A program made the position numbers and the translations under genes. From Hofstenia miamia (Eukaryota; Xenacoelomorpha; Acoela), in contig SCFE01000018.1 of assembly GCA_004352715.1 (NCBI GenBank), positions 1,341,464 to 1,405,463 on the forward strand: a stretch of DNA of 64,000 nucleotides, read 5' to 3'. Within the stretch, counting starts at the first letter, position 1. Each line of letters starts with the position of its first letter. The notes beneath the pieces are model-generated. The model was not told where the DNA came from, made no database searches, and was given only the letters and a program-made list of their open reading frames with translations. Shown here piece by piece: positions 23,161 through 34,619 of the stretch.

Positions 23161-23986
23161 ATTCAATTTCAGTTCAATGTAGTCACTGGCCTAACCACCG
23201 AAAAGTTTAACTGCTAGCTAATTGTTGAACTGTAAACATTATTATTTCATGAATTTTGCAAGGTACACGTGCTACAGAACTGTGCTATGAATATTCAGGC
23301 AAAATATATGAGGGTTGAAAATCCAATTGCTCAATTAAGGCTGCCTTTATAAAATATCAAAGTTGTTCAATGTTTGTCAGAGTTGAAATCCTACCAGATG
23401 TTGTTATTACTCCCACCCTTGATCTTGGAAATTATGCCTGTAAAATAATCGCCTATATCAAATCACGATTAGAAAATAACGGTTTTACTGCTATAATGGA
23501 AGGAAAGGGGATGGACATTTAATTGTAATTGTATGCCAAGTTACGAAAATGTCAAGCTACATCAGCTGCAGATGTTTTTCTATATTAAGAAAACTCTTAA
23601 CCTATGATATAATTCTTAACCACTATAATATTTGGAAATATATGAGCTATTATTATAATATAATGAAGCAATTGCTTTAAAAAAATAACTTATTATTATG
23701 TAAGAGTTTTTGTATTTGTTCTAAACCTTGGTCTCAGTAATATAAAAACGTCTTATATTGCTTAAATTAATCATTTTGAAAAATGAATGCTAATATTTTA
23801 ATGCCTATTTAACTAAATTCCGTCATATTTTATCATAAAAATAGGGTCATATTTTCTCTTTTTAAAGTCATAATTCTGTTTGCCTCAGTATTAATTGAAC
23901 AATATATTATTCCTGTATCCGGCAGTCAAATTATCCAGTATCCGGTATATTCAATTCACTGTCCGGATCCCATCTCTAAAAATATT
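22533..23986. mobile_element. Non-autonomous hAT element, 1438 bp, exact 8-bp target duplication
   Basis: AAAATATT occurs at 22533-22540 and again at 23979-23986. The left end reads TAGGGATGTGCCGGAATCCG; the complement of the right end reads TAGAGATGGGATCCGGACAG. Both ends carry several further ATCCGGTA-type repeats as subterminal motifs. The interior is AT-rich, holds a long (TA)n run and shows no transposase. Confidence 0.85.
23068..23158. repeat. (TA)n microsatellite
   Basis: About 90 bases of TA dinucleotides with one interruption (TTTTT region near 23117), inside the hAT element. Confidence 0.95.
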
Positions 23987-25387
23987 ATTATTTAATATAT
24001 GCATGTATATTTTATTATAGTTGGTTCTAATTTTAAAGCACTACAATGTTTCCACTGGAAGAAATTCCTTGAAATGAAGCAACTTCCTTTTCACAAATAT
24101 GAGGAACTGCATTGTTACAATCACCATCGCCTACTGTGAAGAGGGGAAGAAATCCATAGACACATAGTTGAAGAATGCTACCTAAGTATAAATATTGGAG
24201 AAGTCCAAATAGCTATAGAATAAACAATTTCAGCCTATTGTTACTCAACTTAGACTTCCTTAAATTTATGTATACACAAAACATTTACTTGAAAAGAGAA
24301 CTTTGTTCTTTGGTAGAAATCATATTAATTGAAAAGGAAAGAAAATAGATATATAACAAAATTAGAAAAAGTATTTTTTAATAATATTGTAACATCACAT
24401 TCATATTAATGACATTGCTTATAAAATATCAATAAAAAAATTTGTTAGCAAGCTTGAAGATAAAAATGTAATATGAAAATTAGACTTATTTGGAAAAACA
24501 ATAAATTATAAATTTTCGTTCCTCTGGAATTGTATACATCAAACAACATTTTAGGTTTTGTGCACATCACACAATTGCAAGTAGTCTGATTGTGGGCCCG
24601 AGAATTTAAATTTGATTTTAAATCTTATTCTGTTGACGTTTTCTGCATGCATAGGCTTGATAAATAAACGCAATATCATAAAAAATTGGATTTCGGATGA
24701 TTATCGGATTTAAATTATTTCATTCGGACTGCCCCAGCCGGTTTTGTTTTCAATCGCATAGCTTCAGTTTCGATTGGGCCAGAGCGAAATTGCAAAACAA
24801 ATTTTGGAAAATTGGGATCAAAGTGGAAAAATTATTTCGGGTACTGAAGCCACAAATGTCAAATATCATCAGCACATAGCAATGAAATCTACGTCAAATC
24901 TACTAGCAATAATTGCCCAAAATCGCTCAAAATCATTTTATAATTTGATTCGTTTACGGAATATTACCTTGAATTGTAGTTTAAACAGTAACATAGGACA
25001 TTTCCGTGGGACCCCATGGAGATCCCCATCAACCTAGTGGGATTGGCTGCATTGAAGATGAAATTTGGCCCCATGGGTTTCATGAGGATTTATGGGTCTA
25101 GGACTGTAACTCTAAATCAAATGTGTTATATTGCTTTCCAAATCCAAAGAAAAACGACGCCATATTTATTCATTACTAGTAATCACTGTCAATGACATCC
25201 ACTTTAAAAGTTAGAGTTGAATGATTGCTATTGTTACTGCTTCTCCATCTCAGAAATACTTCCGTTTCAAAATTCTGGAAATGAACAATCAGTTTTGTTC
25301 TTCAACAGAATAAAAAGCAAAGTGGGTAGAACGATTTTGAGGGCACATTAATACTTAAAGTGTTGTAATCTTTGCGAAGATAGTGAT

Positions 25388-25420
<33 letters not shown>

Positions 25421-26868
25421 GAAATTTCATAAATTTAGCAAATGATAAGCAAGGAAATAGTTTGTATAAATGTGTAAATACACATTATTATTATAGAGGA
25501 GATCCGTGGAGCCCTATGTAGATCCGCACAGAAATCTTTATGTGATGGGGTGCGAATCAAAATTCTGCTCCATGGACAATCCTGGAAAATTCCATCAATG
25601 TAATCATTCTTATAAATATTTCAATACTTGCAATTAAGTCATAATCGTGAAAACAGATATCAATCTAGCGATTAAAAAACAATTTTATATAGGTTTCTGA
25701 TTAAATGTTGAACTTTAAGGCTAAAGAAATGCTTAGCAAATTATCATTACAAATATGAGGATTTTTTATTGTCACTGGTCAATTCCAACATATTTGGTTA
25801 AGAATAACTTAGCAGTTGTAGAAATGCGCCGTTGTTTTGCTAGCCATACCCACTCCAGCCCGCTGTTTCAGGTCTGAACCACCCCAAGACATCAAATTTT
25901 ATGGTACCTATGCGGCCCATTTATGATTACTACAAAAATATAAATGAATATCACAATTATTACTAAATTGGGTCACTTATATTTTCAAAAAATTGCTTAC
26001 ATTTTTTGGCAATATTTTATTTAAAAATTATAATTTTTGAATTTAGCAACATTATGCCTTTTAAAGACATCAAATAACTATTTTTTAATAAGTTTATCCA
26101 GTCCAGTTAGTTAAATTTGCGCCATCACATTTATAATTTAGGGTTTTAGTATAAGTTTGCCTAAATACGAAAAAATACTTGGTTCCGATGGGTGCCAAAA
26201 TGTATTTGGCAACTCCTTTTTGCTGTGTAAGCCAAAATACTCTTCTTGTCCGTTAGACATGAAGCCCAACCATAATAATTTCACTGAAGCTGGCATCTCT
26301 ACTGCAGCAACTACCGATTTCTAAAATAATACAAATAGGATTTAGAATTGCGGGAATTATCTTTTAATGTAAGTTGCATTTAATATAGAGTAGTGTATAC
26401 GTATATATAAAGGGGTATTGATATAACGAAGAGTTTTTCTGTGATATGAGCTAAATAAAATGAAATTAAAATATACTGCTGATGTCTTAACTAAAACCGG
26501 TCATTCAATATTCTCGAAACACTCTCATCTTTGTTTTAAGCTAGGGTTGGCTCCTGTGGGATACGGCATTCTATTCTATAAGGGCTCCAAATGTGTCATG
26601 ATTATTTGTCATTTTTCGAGGATGTCAAGTCCTAAAACCAATTGTTTGAAATAAATTATTGATTTATTAGAAATTTCTATTTCGAATCTATATATCTATC
26701 TATGTACTGCAGCTGCTGGTGCAGAGCTAAAACAGGCTAAAATATATTGACCTAACCCCTATCAAATTTTATTGAGTTTCTAGTCTACATGAACTCCCCA
26801 ACGTTGTGATAAAATTTGACTAAAGTGCAACTTCAATACTTCTGCCTGATTTTTCTTCATGCCTAATA

Positions 26869-26903
<35 letters not shown>

Positions 26904-29297
26904 ATATATATATATATATCCATTTGAAAGAAACAGGTGTTTGACATACAATACATGCAATGTTCAATAAGAGACTTGAGCCACTTGAGGAGGTAACTCA
27001 CAGCCAGGTTCATAAACAAATTTTGGTTTGTACAATTATCTTTACACCTTGGTTGAGAGCTGTGGTAACACGAGACTACGGTTTTGTTGTTAGCCTTGAG
27101 CTTAATTTCGTTAGGTTATTCTTCCCTTAGCTATAGGACTTTTAGAAATCAAATCGAATCGGGTATCGAGTCAAGTTGAGTCGGATTTCGAATCCCGAGT
27201 CTTGTCTAAGCACATAAGCCTATCAATATAACTAATGTAAAGTTCACTAGTAAATGATAGTTTTAACCAAATTAAATTTTCGTATTCTATTTGGCCAAAA
27301 ATTATTTATTAAAAATTGTAGTATAGTATAGTATACCATAGTATTTTAGTATAGTAATCAACAAAGCATGTCAATTATCATTTTAATATGTGTAGGAAAT
27401 TCGTTTACCAAGGTGAATGATTAGAAAGTGAAATATTTTGTTAGAAAATTAAAAGCCATCTAAACTTAAATTTAAACTCAGCAGGGAGAGGCTACCAACG
27501 TAATATTGATCAACGAACACGTTGATGCTAGTAATATAGACAATGTAGCTCAACCACAAGCGGCCATGAACAAAAAATGAGTAGAAAGGTTTTTCAATCA
27601 GAAAATTCTGTAAATTTTGTCAATGGGAAAACACGAAATGTGTACTATTCAATATCAAATTAACACAACTTGATATGATTCGACCTGATTCAAAAACCGT
27701 CAGTGCATAAATAGTCAAGTCAGGTCAACTCAAGTAGTGTTAATTGATTACTCGACTCGACTCAACCCAACTCTAAATTTTAAGTACTCACAGGGTTCTG
27801 CCCTACCCCTACTCCTAGTTTGTTACTTACACAGGTTATGTTTTTTTGGGTTTACTGCTAAAAAAGCTTTATCTATCTTTAGAGTGATTTTCTTTAATTA
27901 AAGGCAATAGAAACTTTAGTTTTACTGCCTGAGATGTTCAACAGTGTCAATACTGATCCTAAGTTGGCTGTTGAAAGCTAACTAACTGTTTTACGCAAAG
28001 ACGTTGTAAGTCAACGAATGAATTTTGTTTAATATAAACATTAAAGTTAAGTTGTTTAGATTCGTCTCTTGCTGGGACACACAGTAAAAGTTTGTTCAAC
28101 CGTTTCCGGAAGAAAAAGAGGTTTAAGAGAGTTTAACATTGAAGGCATTTCTAGTTTAAAACACCTGTTACAGATATTTTGACAATAAATATTTAATAAA
28201 AATATTTTCAAGATATTATTTCTTTTCTTAATTTGTATAAATTCACAAACGGGGATCTACTAAAAGATGATTATCGTTACATTTAATGATTAACATTTAA
28301 TATGTACTGATGTACATAATTCATAAGGTAACATAAAGTTACTAGAAAGATAAAAATTAACTTTTTCTTGCGTGAGTTAAAATAAAGTTGAAGAAAATAC
28401 ATGTCAAAACTTCGAATGATCTGCAAGCATAAATTTGTTAAGAACCCCTATACGTAAGAGTAAGCCCTGTCAAGAACTTCGAACTTGTCACACTGGGCTT
28501 CAATCCAAATCCCATCAGTCGGAATAGTTTAAGTTTGCATTTTGTAATTTACTATGATAGTTAAAAATACAGATTATGTATATAAATTGATTATAAAACT
28601 ATCACTTTAATAAGTCCAAGCTGTATAATGATCAATGGAAACAACAAATCGATTCTTTCTTTGCAAAACTTCATAAAAACCAGTAGAATAAATTTTAGAA
28701 ACCTAAAAGTAAAATTTCTAATTCGGAAACTTAACACTAGAACAGCGAGTACTCCTGAGAATAAATTTACATCTGGTGTTTCAAATGCGAAAATGAATAA
28801 ATAAAAACAAAATTCCTACTAATGGCAAATTCAATGAGATTATTATCATAATTGGAAAGTATGTGTACCTGATAGTGTATTTGCTGAATAAATAATGAAG
28901 CAAGCAAAAATGATTTATATAGATCATTTTGATCTATCGCCGCGTTTCTATTGTTAAGAAATCTAATTTTTTGAATAAATTGATATATCGAAATATATAT
29001 TGCGAATTTCCCGACTTTTCTTTTCTAAGGTTGAGGCCACAGTTCTTTATGTGCGACATAATCAGTACTTTTTGCTTTAGTTTTTATTCTTTGCATAATG
29101 ATCAAAATTCACCTGGATAAGTTTGCCTACCTTTTTTGTTTAGTTTTACGCCTTTAAACTCTTATGGCACACGAAATATTTACTCTTTGTCCCAATTGTT
29201 ATATATTACAAATTTGAGGTTGATGTAACGGTGTTAAAAAGTACTAACAAACAAATTTTTTTATATTGTTACCTATAAGCAGTAAAGTGGCCTATTA

Positions 29298-29298
<1 letters not shown>
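23987..29298. other. Intergenic region with microsatellites and a possible hAT-like repeat
   Basis: (TA)n at about 25388-25420; (CTAT)n then (TA)n at about 26868-26919. Clustered GAGTCG/CGACTC motifs near 27150-27200 and 27660-27780 face each other and may be the ends of a MITE, but no target duplication was found. The open frame at 24774-25037 shows no domain that I recognise. Confidence 0.4.

Positions 29299-29343
<45 letters not shown>
29299..29343. repeat. (TA)n microsatellite
   Basis: An uninterrupted TA run of about 44 bases, just upstream of an inverted-repeat element. Confidence 0.95.
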
Positions 29344-29345
<2 letters not shown>

Positions 29346-29380
29346 AATTCTTCTAAAACAAAATTTAATCACATATATTA

Positions 29381-29818
29381 GACCGGTTTCGATAGATAGT
29401 CTATGTTCGTCAGAAAATGGTGGTAACATATTAAAAAATTAAATTTAATATTAAAATGCATTATATTAGAATAATTTGGAGATGTTAAGTTCTCTCTGTC
29501 TATTTAATAGTTTGCATTTTTCTGTTGTTGCATAGATGGTAATTGCTTCTCCTATTTTTCTAAAGTTTGTTTTCATTATAATTTTAAAGTTTTCTTTTTT
29601 TCTTTGGATGTTGATGGCAGAATATTTCTGATCTTAGGTGGCCTCTCATGTTCTTTGATTCTGACTTCCATATGTAACCCCACTAATCACATTGATGATT
29701 GTATACAACTGATGATTCAAAATTATTCTAATATAATAAATCTTAACATTAAACTTAACTTCTTAAAATATTACCACCATTTTACTGACGAAGATAGACT
29801 ATCTATCAAAACCGATAT
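29381..29818. repeat. Inverted-repeat element with hammerhead-like core motifs
   Basis: The arm 29381-29434 is repeated inverted at 29766-29818 with few differences. Read outward toward each arm end, the sequence is CTGACGA, a hairpin-forming tract (ATAGA/TCTAT), then GAAACCGG in the left arm (minus strand) and AAAACCG in the right arm. CUGANGA, stem II and GAAA form the hammerhead ribozyme core, and Penelope-like retroelements carry such ribozymes in their terminal repeats. No stem I was convincingly found, and no reverse transcriptase is present. Confidence 0.45.
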
Positions 29819-30144
29819 TATTCTATACAGAGTTGTAACCGGGCCATGATTTCAAGCCTGGCCTTTTAAATCATAAACCAGCCCGGCCCGACTCAGGACC
29901 GTCCCGGGCCCGTCATATCCAAAACCATTATAAAAATTTTGTAAATAAAAAATTAAGCATATGATTGAAAATACAAAATGAAAGCATTTTTGCATCAACT
30001 GCACTTTTTTACACGAAAGTTTACTCATTATGACAACAAAAGTGATCTGTTTAAAATAAGGATGCGTTTGCTGCTGGAAAATGATTGTAATTGACAGTTT
30101 TAAATTTTTAATAGTTGCATTGAAATCTTAATGATAAACATATA
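29815..30144. repeat. 330-bp exact direct repeat, copy 1
   Basis: Identical by eye to 31545-31874. It carries a hAT-like terminus CAGAGTTGTAACCGGGCC at 29828 followed by GGCC-rich subterminal motifs. It ends at a single N (30145) and a (TA)n tract, so assembly error is possible. Confidence 0.8.
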
Positions 30145-30145
30145 N

Positions 30146-30177
<32 letters not shown>
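30145..30177. repeat. Single N plus (TA)n microsatellite
   Basis: One ambiguous base followed by about 30 bases of TA. It marks the breakpoint of the duplicated segment. Confidence 0.85.
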
Positions 30178-30178
<1 letters not shown>

Positions 30179-30639
30179 CGCATTCCTCCAAGGATTCGAA
30201 TTGCTCCCCACCTCTTTATAGGTCGGAGTCTATGTATTCAATACAGGAACTTCAAAAAATTAAAAATATTTTTTCAAACCCCAAATACCAATTGATAAAA
30301 GAATTATCTTAAAATATAAAGACACATTAATATACAAATCACTAATTGCAACACAAGATTTATGACACTTACGAACTCCTCCGAAGAAAATGGCTCAAAC
30401 AGAAATGAATTCCATGCAATGCAATTTGTTCTTGTACCCTCAAAAGGCATGTTCTCTGAGAAATACTTAAAACATCTAGTTCTTCCAAAGTATCCAGCAG
30501 TGAAGTTTTCTGGACAAACGATATGTTTTGGATATATATCTAAGTAACAGATTCAATTTTAAAAAATTTTTACGTGTACTTCTCCTTTACGATGAAAGCT
30601 GGTCATGCATCAAAGAATTTTAGCACTTCCAACTGTGCT

Positions 30640-31400
30640 CTTAACTCAAACAAATTATACCAAATTGCAAATTACATTTTAAAATACTATCCGGTAAAAT
30701 TCTTGTCTGAAATATGCCATGGTATTTGTTCCGACTGACGCCATCAGTGGCCCACTGATGGACCACTGGCGGATTTAGTAGCAACCTTAATAATCAATAA
30801 TTGATGAGCAGAGACTCACATCATTATTTGGATTCCTAAATTCTATTATCATAAAAAAGAGCTTTCTTGAAATTCTTTGTTTGGAAAAAATTATAATACG
30901 TGTGCTTAATGAATTTTCAAAATAATTTGTCCATGTATATTTTGGCACCTTGAAATTTACTCTTACATACCAACATTGCAATTGAGCAGATGTTGTAAAA
31001 TTGCACAGCGTTGGGTTATTAAATTTATACCTATGCAGATTTTATGGTACCAAACTTTCAGTAGTCTGTTTGTAGACTTGATTCTAGCCCAAATAGCAAG
31101 CATTGGCGGATAACCAATGGTCCACTAATGGGATCGATGGCCAATAATGGCCATTCACTTGACAACCATAACGAACAAAACAAAAAGTATTAAAAATCTT
31201 AAAATTCCACAATTTTACATAGAAATGATTATATTATTGTATATAATATGTGCATTGCATTAAAGTTCAATTTCAATTTTCAAAAAGTATTATTTATCCG
31301 TTTCTTTTAGACCATTCATGGTCCGACAATGGCCCATTAATTGCATTACTGGATCAATCTGCCATCTAGCGAACAAATACTAATTATAGTGATTTACAAC
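30640..31400. repeat. Diverged dispersed repeat, copy 1, with TGGCC/TAATGG motif clusters
   Basis: Resembles 34620-35392: both contain CCAACTGTGCTCTTA, then GCCA/GCCGCCAGTGGCCCA clusters, then a similar 250-base AT-rich stretch. Dense short motifs such as CCAATGGTCCACTAATGG and GGCCAATAATGGCCATT follow. At 31089 CCCAAATAGCAAGC may be a terminal repeat; its complement ends the other copy at 35392. Confidence 0.6.
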
Positions 31401-31544
31401 TTTGCCTTATCAAATTAAAATTCATAAAATAAGAAATTTCTTACCTTTCAGTCGTTGATAACACAATCTAGTATGCCAGCTCTTGTTTTTATGAGCGCTG
31501 TATAATGAAATCAATCATTTGCAGCAAGGTGTTCAAGCATTAAA

Positions 31545-31874
31545 ATATTATTCTATACAGAGTTGTAACCGGGCCATGATTTCAAGCCTGGCCTTTTAAA
31601 TCATAAACCAGCCCGGCCCGACTCAGGACCGTCCCGGGCCCGTCATATCCAAAACCATTATAAAAATTTTGTAAATAAAAAATTAAGCATATGATTGAAA
31701 ATACAAAATGAAAGCATTTTTGCATCAACTGCACTTTTTTACACGAAAGTTTACTCATTATGACAACAAAAGTGATCTGTTTAAAATAAGGATGCGTTTG
31801 CTGCTGGAAAATGATTGTAATTGACAGTTTTAAATTTTTAATAGTTGCATTGAAATCTTAATGATAAACATATA
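31545..31874. repeat. 330-bp exact direct repeat, copy 2
   Basis: Same as 29815-30144. Its last 11 bases (31864-31874) are also the start of the left arm of the palindrome-rich foldback element. Confidence 0.8.
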
Positions 31875-31972
31875 ACATAGAGTCACATAAAAATGGAATA
31901 AATCACATTTTCCATTTTTGTTATTAATATTTTAGTTTCAAAAAATTTCAAATATTTTGTGGAATCCACAAA

Positions 31973-32972
31973 NNNNNNNNNNNNNNNNNNNNNNNNNNNN
32001 NNNNNNNNNNNNNNNNNNNNNNNNNNNNNNNNNNNNNNNNNNNNNNNNNNNNNNNNNNNNNNNNNNNNNNNNNNNNNNNNNNNNNNNNNNNNNNNNNNNN
32101 NNNNNNNNNNNNNNNNNNNNNNNNNNNNNNNNNNNNNNNNNNNNNNNNNNNNNNNNNNNNNNNNNNNNNNNNNNNNNNNNNNNNNNNNNNNNNNNNNNNN
32201 NNNNNNNNNNNNNNNNNNNNNNNNNNNNNNNNNNNNNNNNNNNNNNNNNNNNNNNNNNNNNNNNNNNNNNNNNNNNNNNNNNNNNNNNNNNNNNNNNNNN
32301 NNNNNNNNNNNNNNNNNNNNNNNNNNNNNNNNNNNNNNNNNNNNNNNNNNNNNNNNNNNNNNNNNNNNNNNNNNNNNNNNNNNNNNNNNNNNNNNNNNNN
32401 NNNNNNNNNNNNNNNNNNNNNNNNNNNNNNNNNNNNNNNNNNNNNNNNNNNNNNNNNNNNNNNNNNNNNNNNNNNNNNNNNNNNNNNNNNNNNNNNNNNN
32501 NNNNNNNNNNNNNNNNNNNNNNNNNNNNNNNNNNNNNNNNNNNNNNNNNNNNNNNNNNNNNNNNNNNNNNNNNNNNNNNNNNNNNNNNNNNNNNNNNNNN
32601 NNNNNNNNNNNNNNNNNNNNNNNNNNNNNNNNNNNNNNNNNNNNNNNNNNNNNNNNNNNNNNNNNNNNNNNNNNNNNNNNNNNNNNNNNNNNNNNNNNNN
32701 NNNNNNNNNNNNNNNNNNNNNNNNNNNNNNNNNNNNNNNNNNNNNNNNNNNNNNNNNNNNNNNNNNNNNNNNNNNNNNNNNNNNNNNNNNNNNNNNNNNN
32801 NNNNNNNNNNNNNNNNNNNNNNNNNNNNNNNNNNNNNNNNNNNNNNNNNNNNNNNNNNNNNNNNNNNNNNNNNNNNNNNNNNNNNNNNNNNNNNNNNNNN
32901 NNNNNNNNNNNNNNNNNNNNNNNNNNNNNNNNNNNNNNNNNNNNNNNNNNNNNNNNNNNNNNNNNNNNNNNN
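31973..32972. other. Assembly gap, exactly 1000 N
   Basis: A round gap size suggests a placeholder length. It interrupts the palindrome-rich foldback element, so the true array size is unknown. Open frames drawn across it are meaningless. Confidence 0.99.
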
Positions 32973-33084
32973 TCTTTATGGTTTATTTTTGTACTTAGTA
33001 ATTGGTTTACTATAGTAAGCATTTGCTAAGTAAATTTATAAGTGTTAGTCGGTTCTGTAAGAGAATTTTATTTCAATTGTCTAT

Positions 33085-33410
33085 TTTTGTGGATTCCACA
33101 AAACTTCGGAAGTGAATTTTATTTTGATTGTCTATTTTTGTGGATTCCACAAAATGCTGGAATTTACTGTTTCATTTGTAAAATACTTTTGTGGATTCCA
33201 CAAAATGCTGCGAATTTAATTTTATTTTGATTGTCTATTTTTGTGGATTCCACAAAACTTCGGAAGATATTTTTTTTCGATTATCTATTTTTGTGGATTC
33301 CACAAAATGCTGGAATTTACTGTTTCATTTGTAAAATATTTTTGTGGATTCCACAAAACTTTAGAAGAGAATTGCTTAACTTGTTAATTATTTTTGTGGA
33401 TTCCACAAAA
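33085..33410. repeat. Array of seven TTTTGTGGATTCCACAAAA palindromes, ~51-bp period, 153-bp higher order
   Basis: Perfect copies at 33085, 33136, 33187, 33239, 33289, 33340 and 33392 (19 bp each); steps are 51, 51, 52, 50, 51 and 52 bases. An eighth copy with central A is cut by the gap at 31955. Linkers differ by type: CTTCGGAAG linkers follow copies 1 and 4, TGCTGGAATTTACTG linkers follow copies 2 and 5. Copies 1-3 and 4-6 therefore form a 153-base higher-order repeat. Confidence 0.95.
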
Positions 33411-34053
33411 TATTTGAAATTTTTTGAAACTAAAATATTAATAATATAAATGGAAAATGTGATTTATTCCATTTTTATGTGACTCTATGTTATATGTTTA
33501 TGGTACATCATATGAAAATGTGCAGTACTCCTCTCGCAATCTTGCAAATAAAATCGAGTGTATTTTCCTAAGTAATTTAAAGTGTACGCAGGGACACCTA
33601 AAATATAAATGAAATTGATTACTATTACTAAGAATATATTTTAATTATTGTTGAGTGGATTCACTTTTTGATGTATAATTAGTCAATTGAATATAATAGT
33701 TGATATAATATTTGAATGTAAGAGAATGTATATTTTTACAATAATTTTTATATTTATTTTGATTATTTTCTTGTACAAAATTTGTTATACATTTGCAAAT
33801 TTAAATTCAAAAACACGTAACGCATTGAGTAAATTCATTGTAAATCAACGTCTCCTGCTTCGTTGTAAACCTTTCACTGCCTTTTGTTTAGAGGCTTGTT
33901 TAGAAGATTTAGACTTTGCATGCAGTTTCTTTTTGGATTTTATATTTTTATGTGCAGTTTTTGTAGTAGGTTGACGACTACTGCTCCTTAATTTTTTTGG
34001 TGCATTTTTAGAAGCCTCAATTTCATTCATTCAATGTTTGGTGCCACGTTTAT

Positions 34054-34425
34054 TCACAGTTTTGAAAAAAAAACGGGAGATGGAACAACGTTAAGTTGAA
34101 TAGTCAGTGGTAGGATCGCTCCAATGATTAGTTCCTGCCCAACAAGCGTTCCCCGACACCGAGACAGCTTGGCCCGAGCATTACTTCTCATCAAGATGAC
34201 TCTTAATCTGGTGTAGATACCCGTTATCACATGACTGGGATTGGTATTAGTTTGAGTTGCCAAGCAGTATGCTATCTTGGACAGCGACTTTGAAGCGCTA
34301 TCGCCCCATTCTCCGTAAGTGCTCACAGCAACCGGAACACAGATCCAGTTTAATTCGTTACATTTGTTGGAGTTGGCGTTTGTCTTAGTTTCCTCGGCGT
34401 GGACAGCCGTTGAACCTATAGTCAT
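34054..34425 (-). pseudogene. LINE-type ORF2 C-terminal fragment
   Basis: The minus strand reads WICVPVAVSTYGEWGDSA, then SKIAYCLATQT and IYTRLRVILMRSNARAKLSR. The block VPxAVxTYGxWGxxA followed by an I-Y-x-R-L...L-x-R-x-N-A-R-A motif is one I associate with the C-terminus of certain invertebrate retroelement polyproteins. The frame is open for 123 codons and stops at 34054. No reverse transcriptase lies upstream of it. Confidence 0.5.
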
Positions 34426-34619
34426 ACTCGCTGATTGAATATTGTCTGGATTGAGCGGATGAATGACTGTGATATCGAATGTATATTTACTAATAACATT
34501 GTGAACAATTCTAGGCTAGTTTTGGAGAAACTTTGGACCCGGGCTTGGCCCTGGCCCGCTTCATTCTCAAGTATACAGCCTAAACCCATCCTTTACAAAA
34601 CTCTTATAACTCTGATGCT

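Larger units (their letters stand above)
31864..33501. mobile_element. Foldback-like element with long inverted arms and palindrome array (contains gap)
   Basis: The left arm 31864-31972 (ATAAACATATAACATAGAGT onward) is the inverted complement of about 33392-33501 with only a few differences. Between the arms are a 1000-base gap and an array of 19-bp palindromes. The arms themselves contain one palindrome each. No coding sequence is visible outside the gap. Long inverted arms with internal short repeats recall foldback (FB/Galileo-like) elements; the assignment is inference. Confidence 0.7.

Noticed and set aside
24774-25037. Frame with GQSEIAKQILENWDQSGKII
   Set aside because: Protein-like composition, but no domain recognised and no flanking repeats found.
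27110-27800. Facing GAGTCG and CGACTC clusters suggesting a MITE
   Set aside because: Ends could not be aligned and no target duplication was seen.
30180-30260. Possible tRNA because of GGATTCGAATTG
   Set aside because: No cloverleaf arms can be formed around it.
31883-33029. Open frames of 350-380 codons on both strands
   Set aside because: They consist of N from the 1000-base gap.
33085-33410. CRISPR-like array
   Set aside because: Short palindromic repeats at regular spacing look CRISPR-like, but the linkers repeat among themselves, the context is animal DNA and the array is enclosed by inverted transposon arms.
33042-33449. Open frames with repeated FLWIPQN or IFVDSTK peptides
   Set aside because: The peptide repeats arise because the palindrome period (51) is a multiple of three; there is no sign of a real protein.
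33845-34030. Minus-strand Lys/Ser/Arg-rich 61-codon frame, protamine or histone H1 tail-like
   Set aside because: Low complexity, no partner domain, no splice or promoter evidence; an A-rich strand gives Lys codons by chance.
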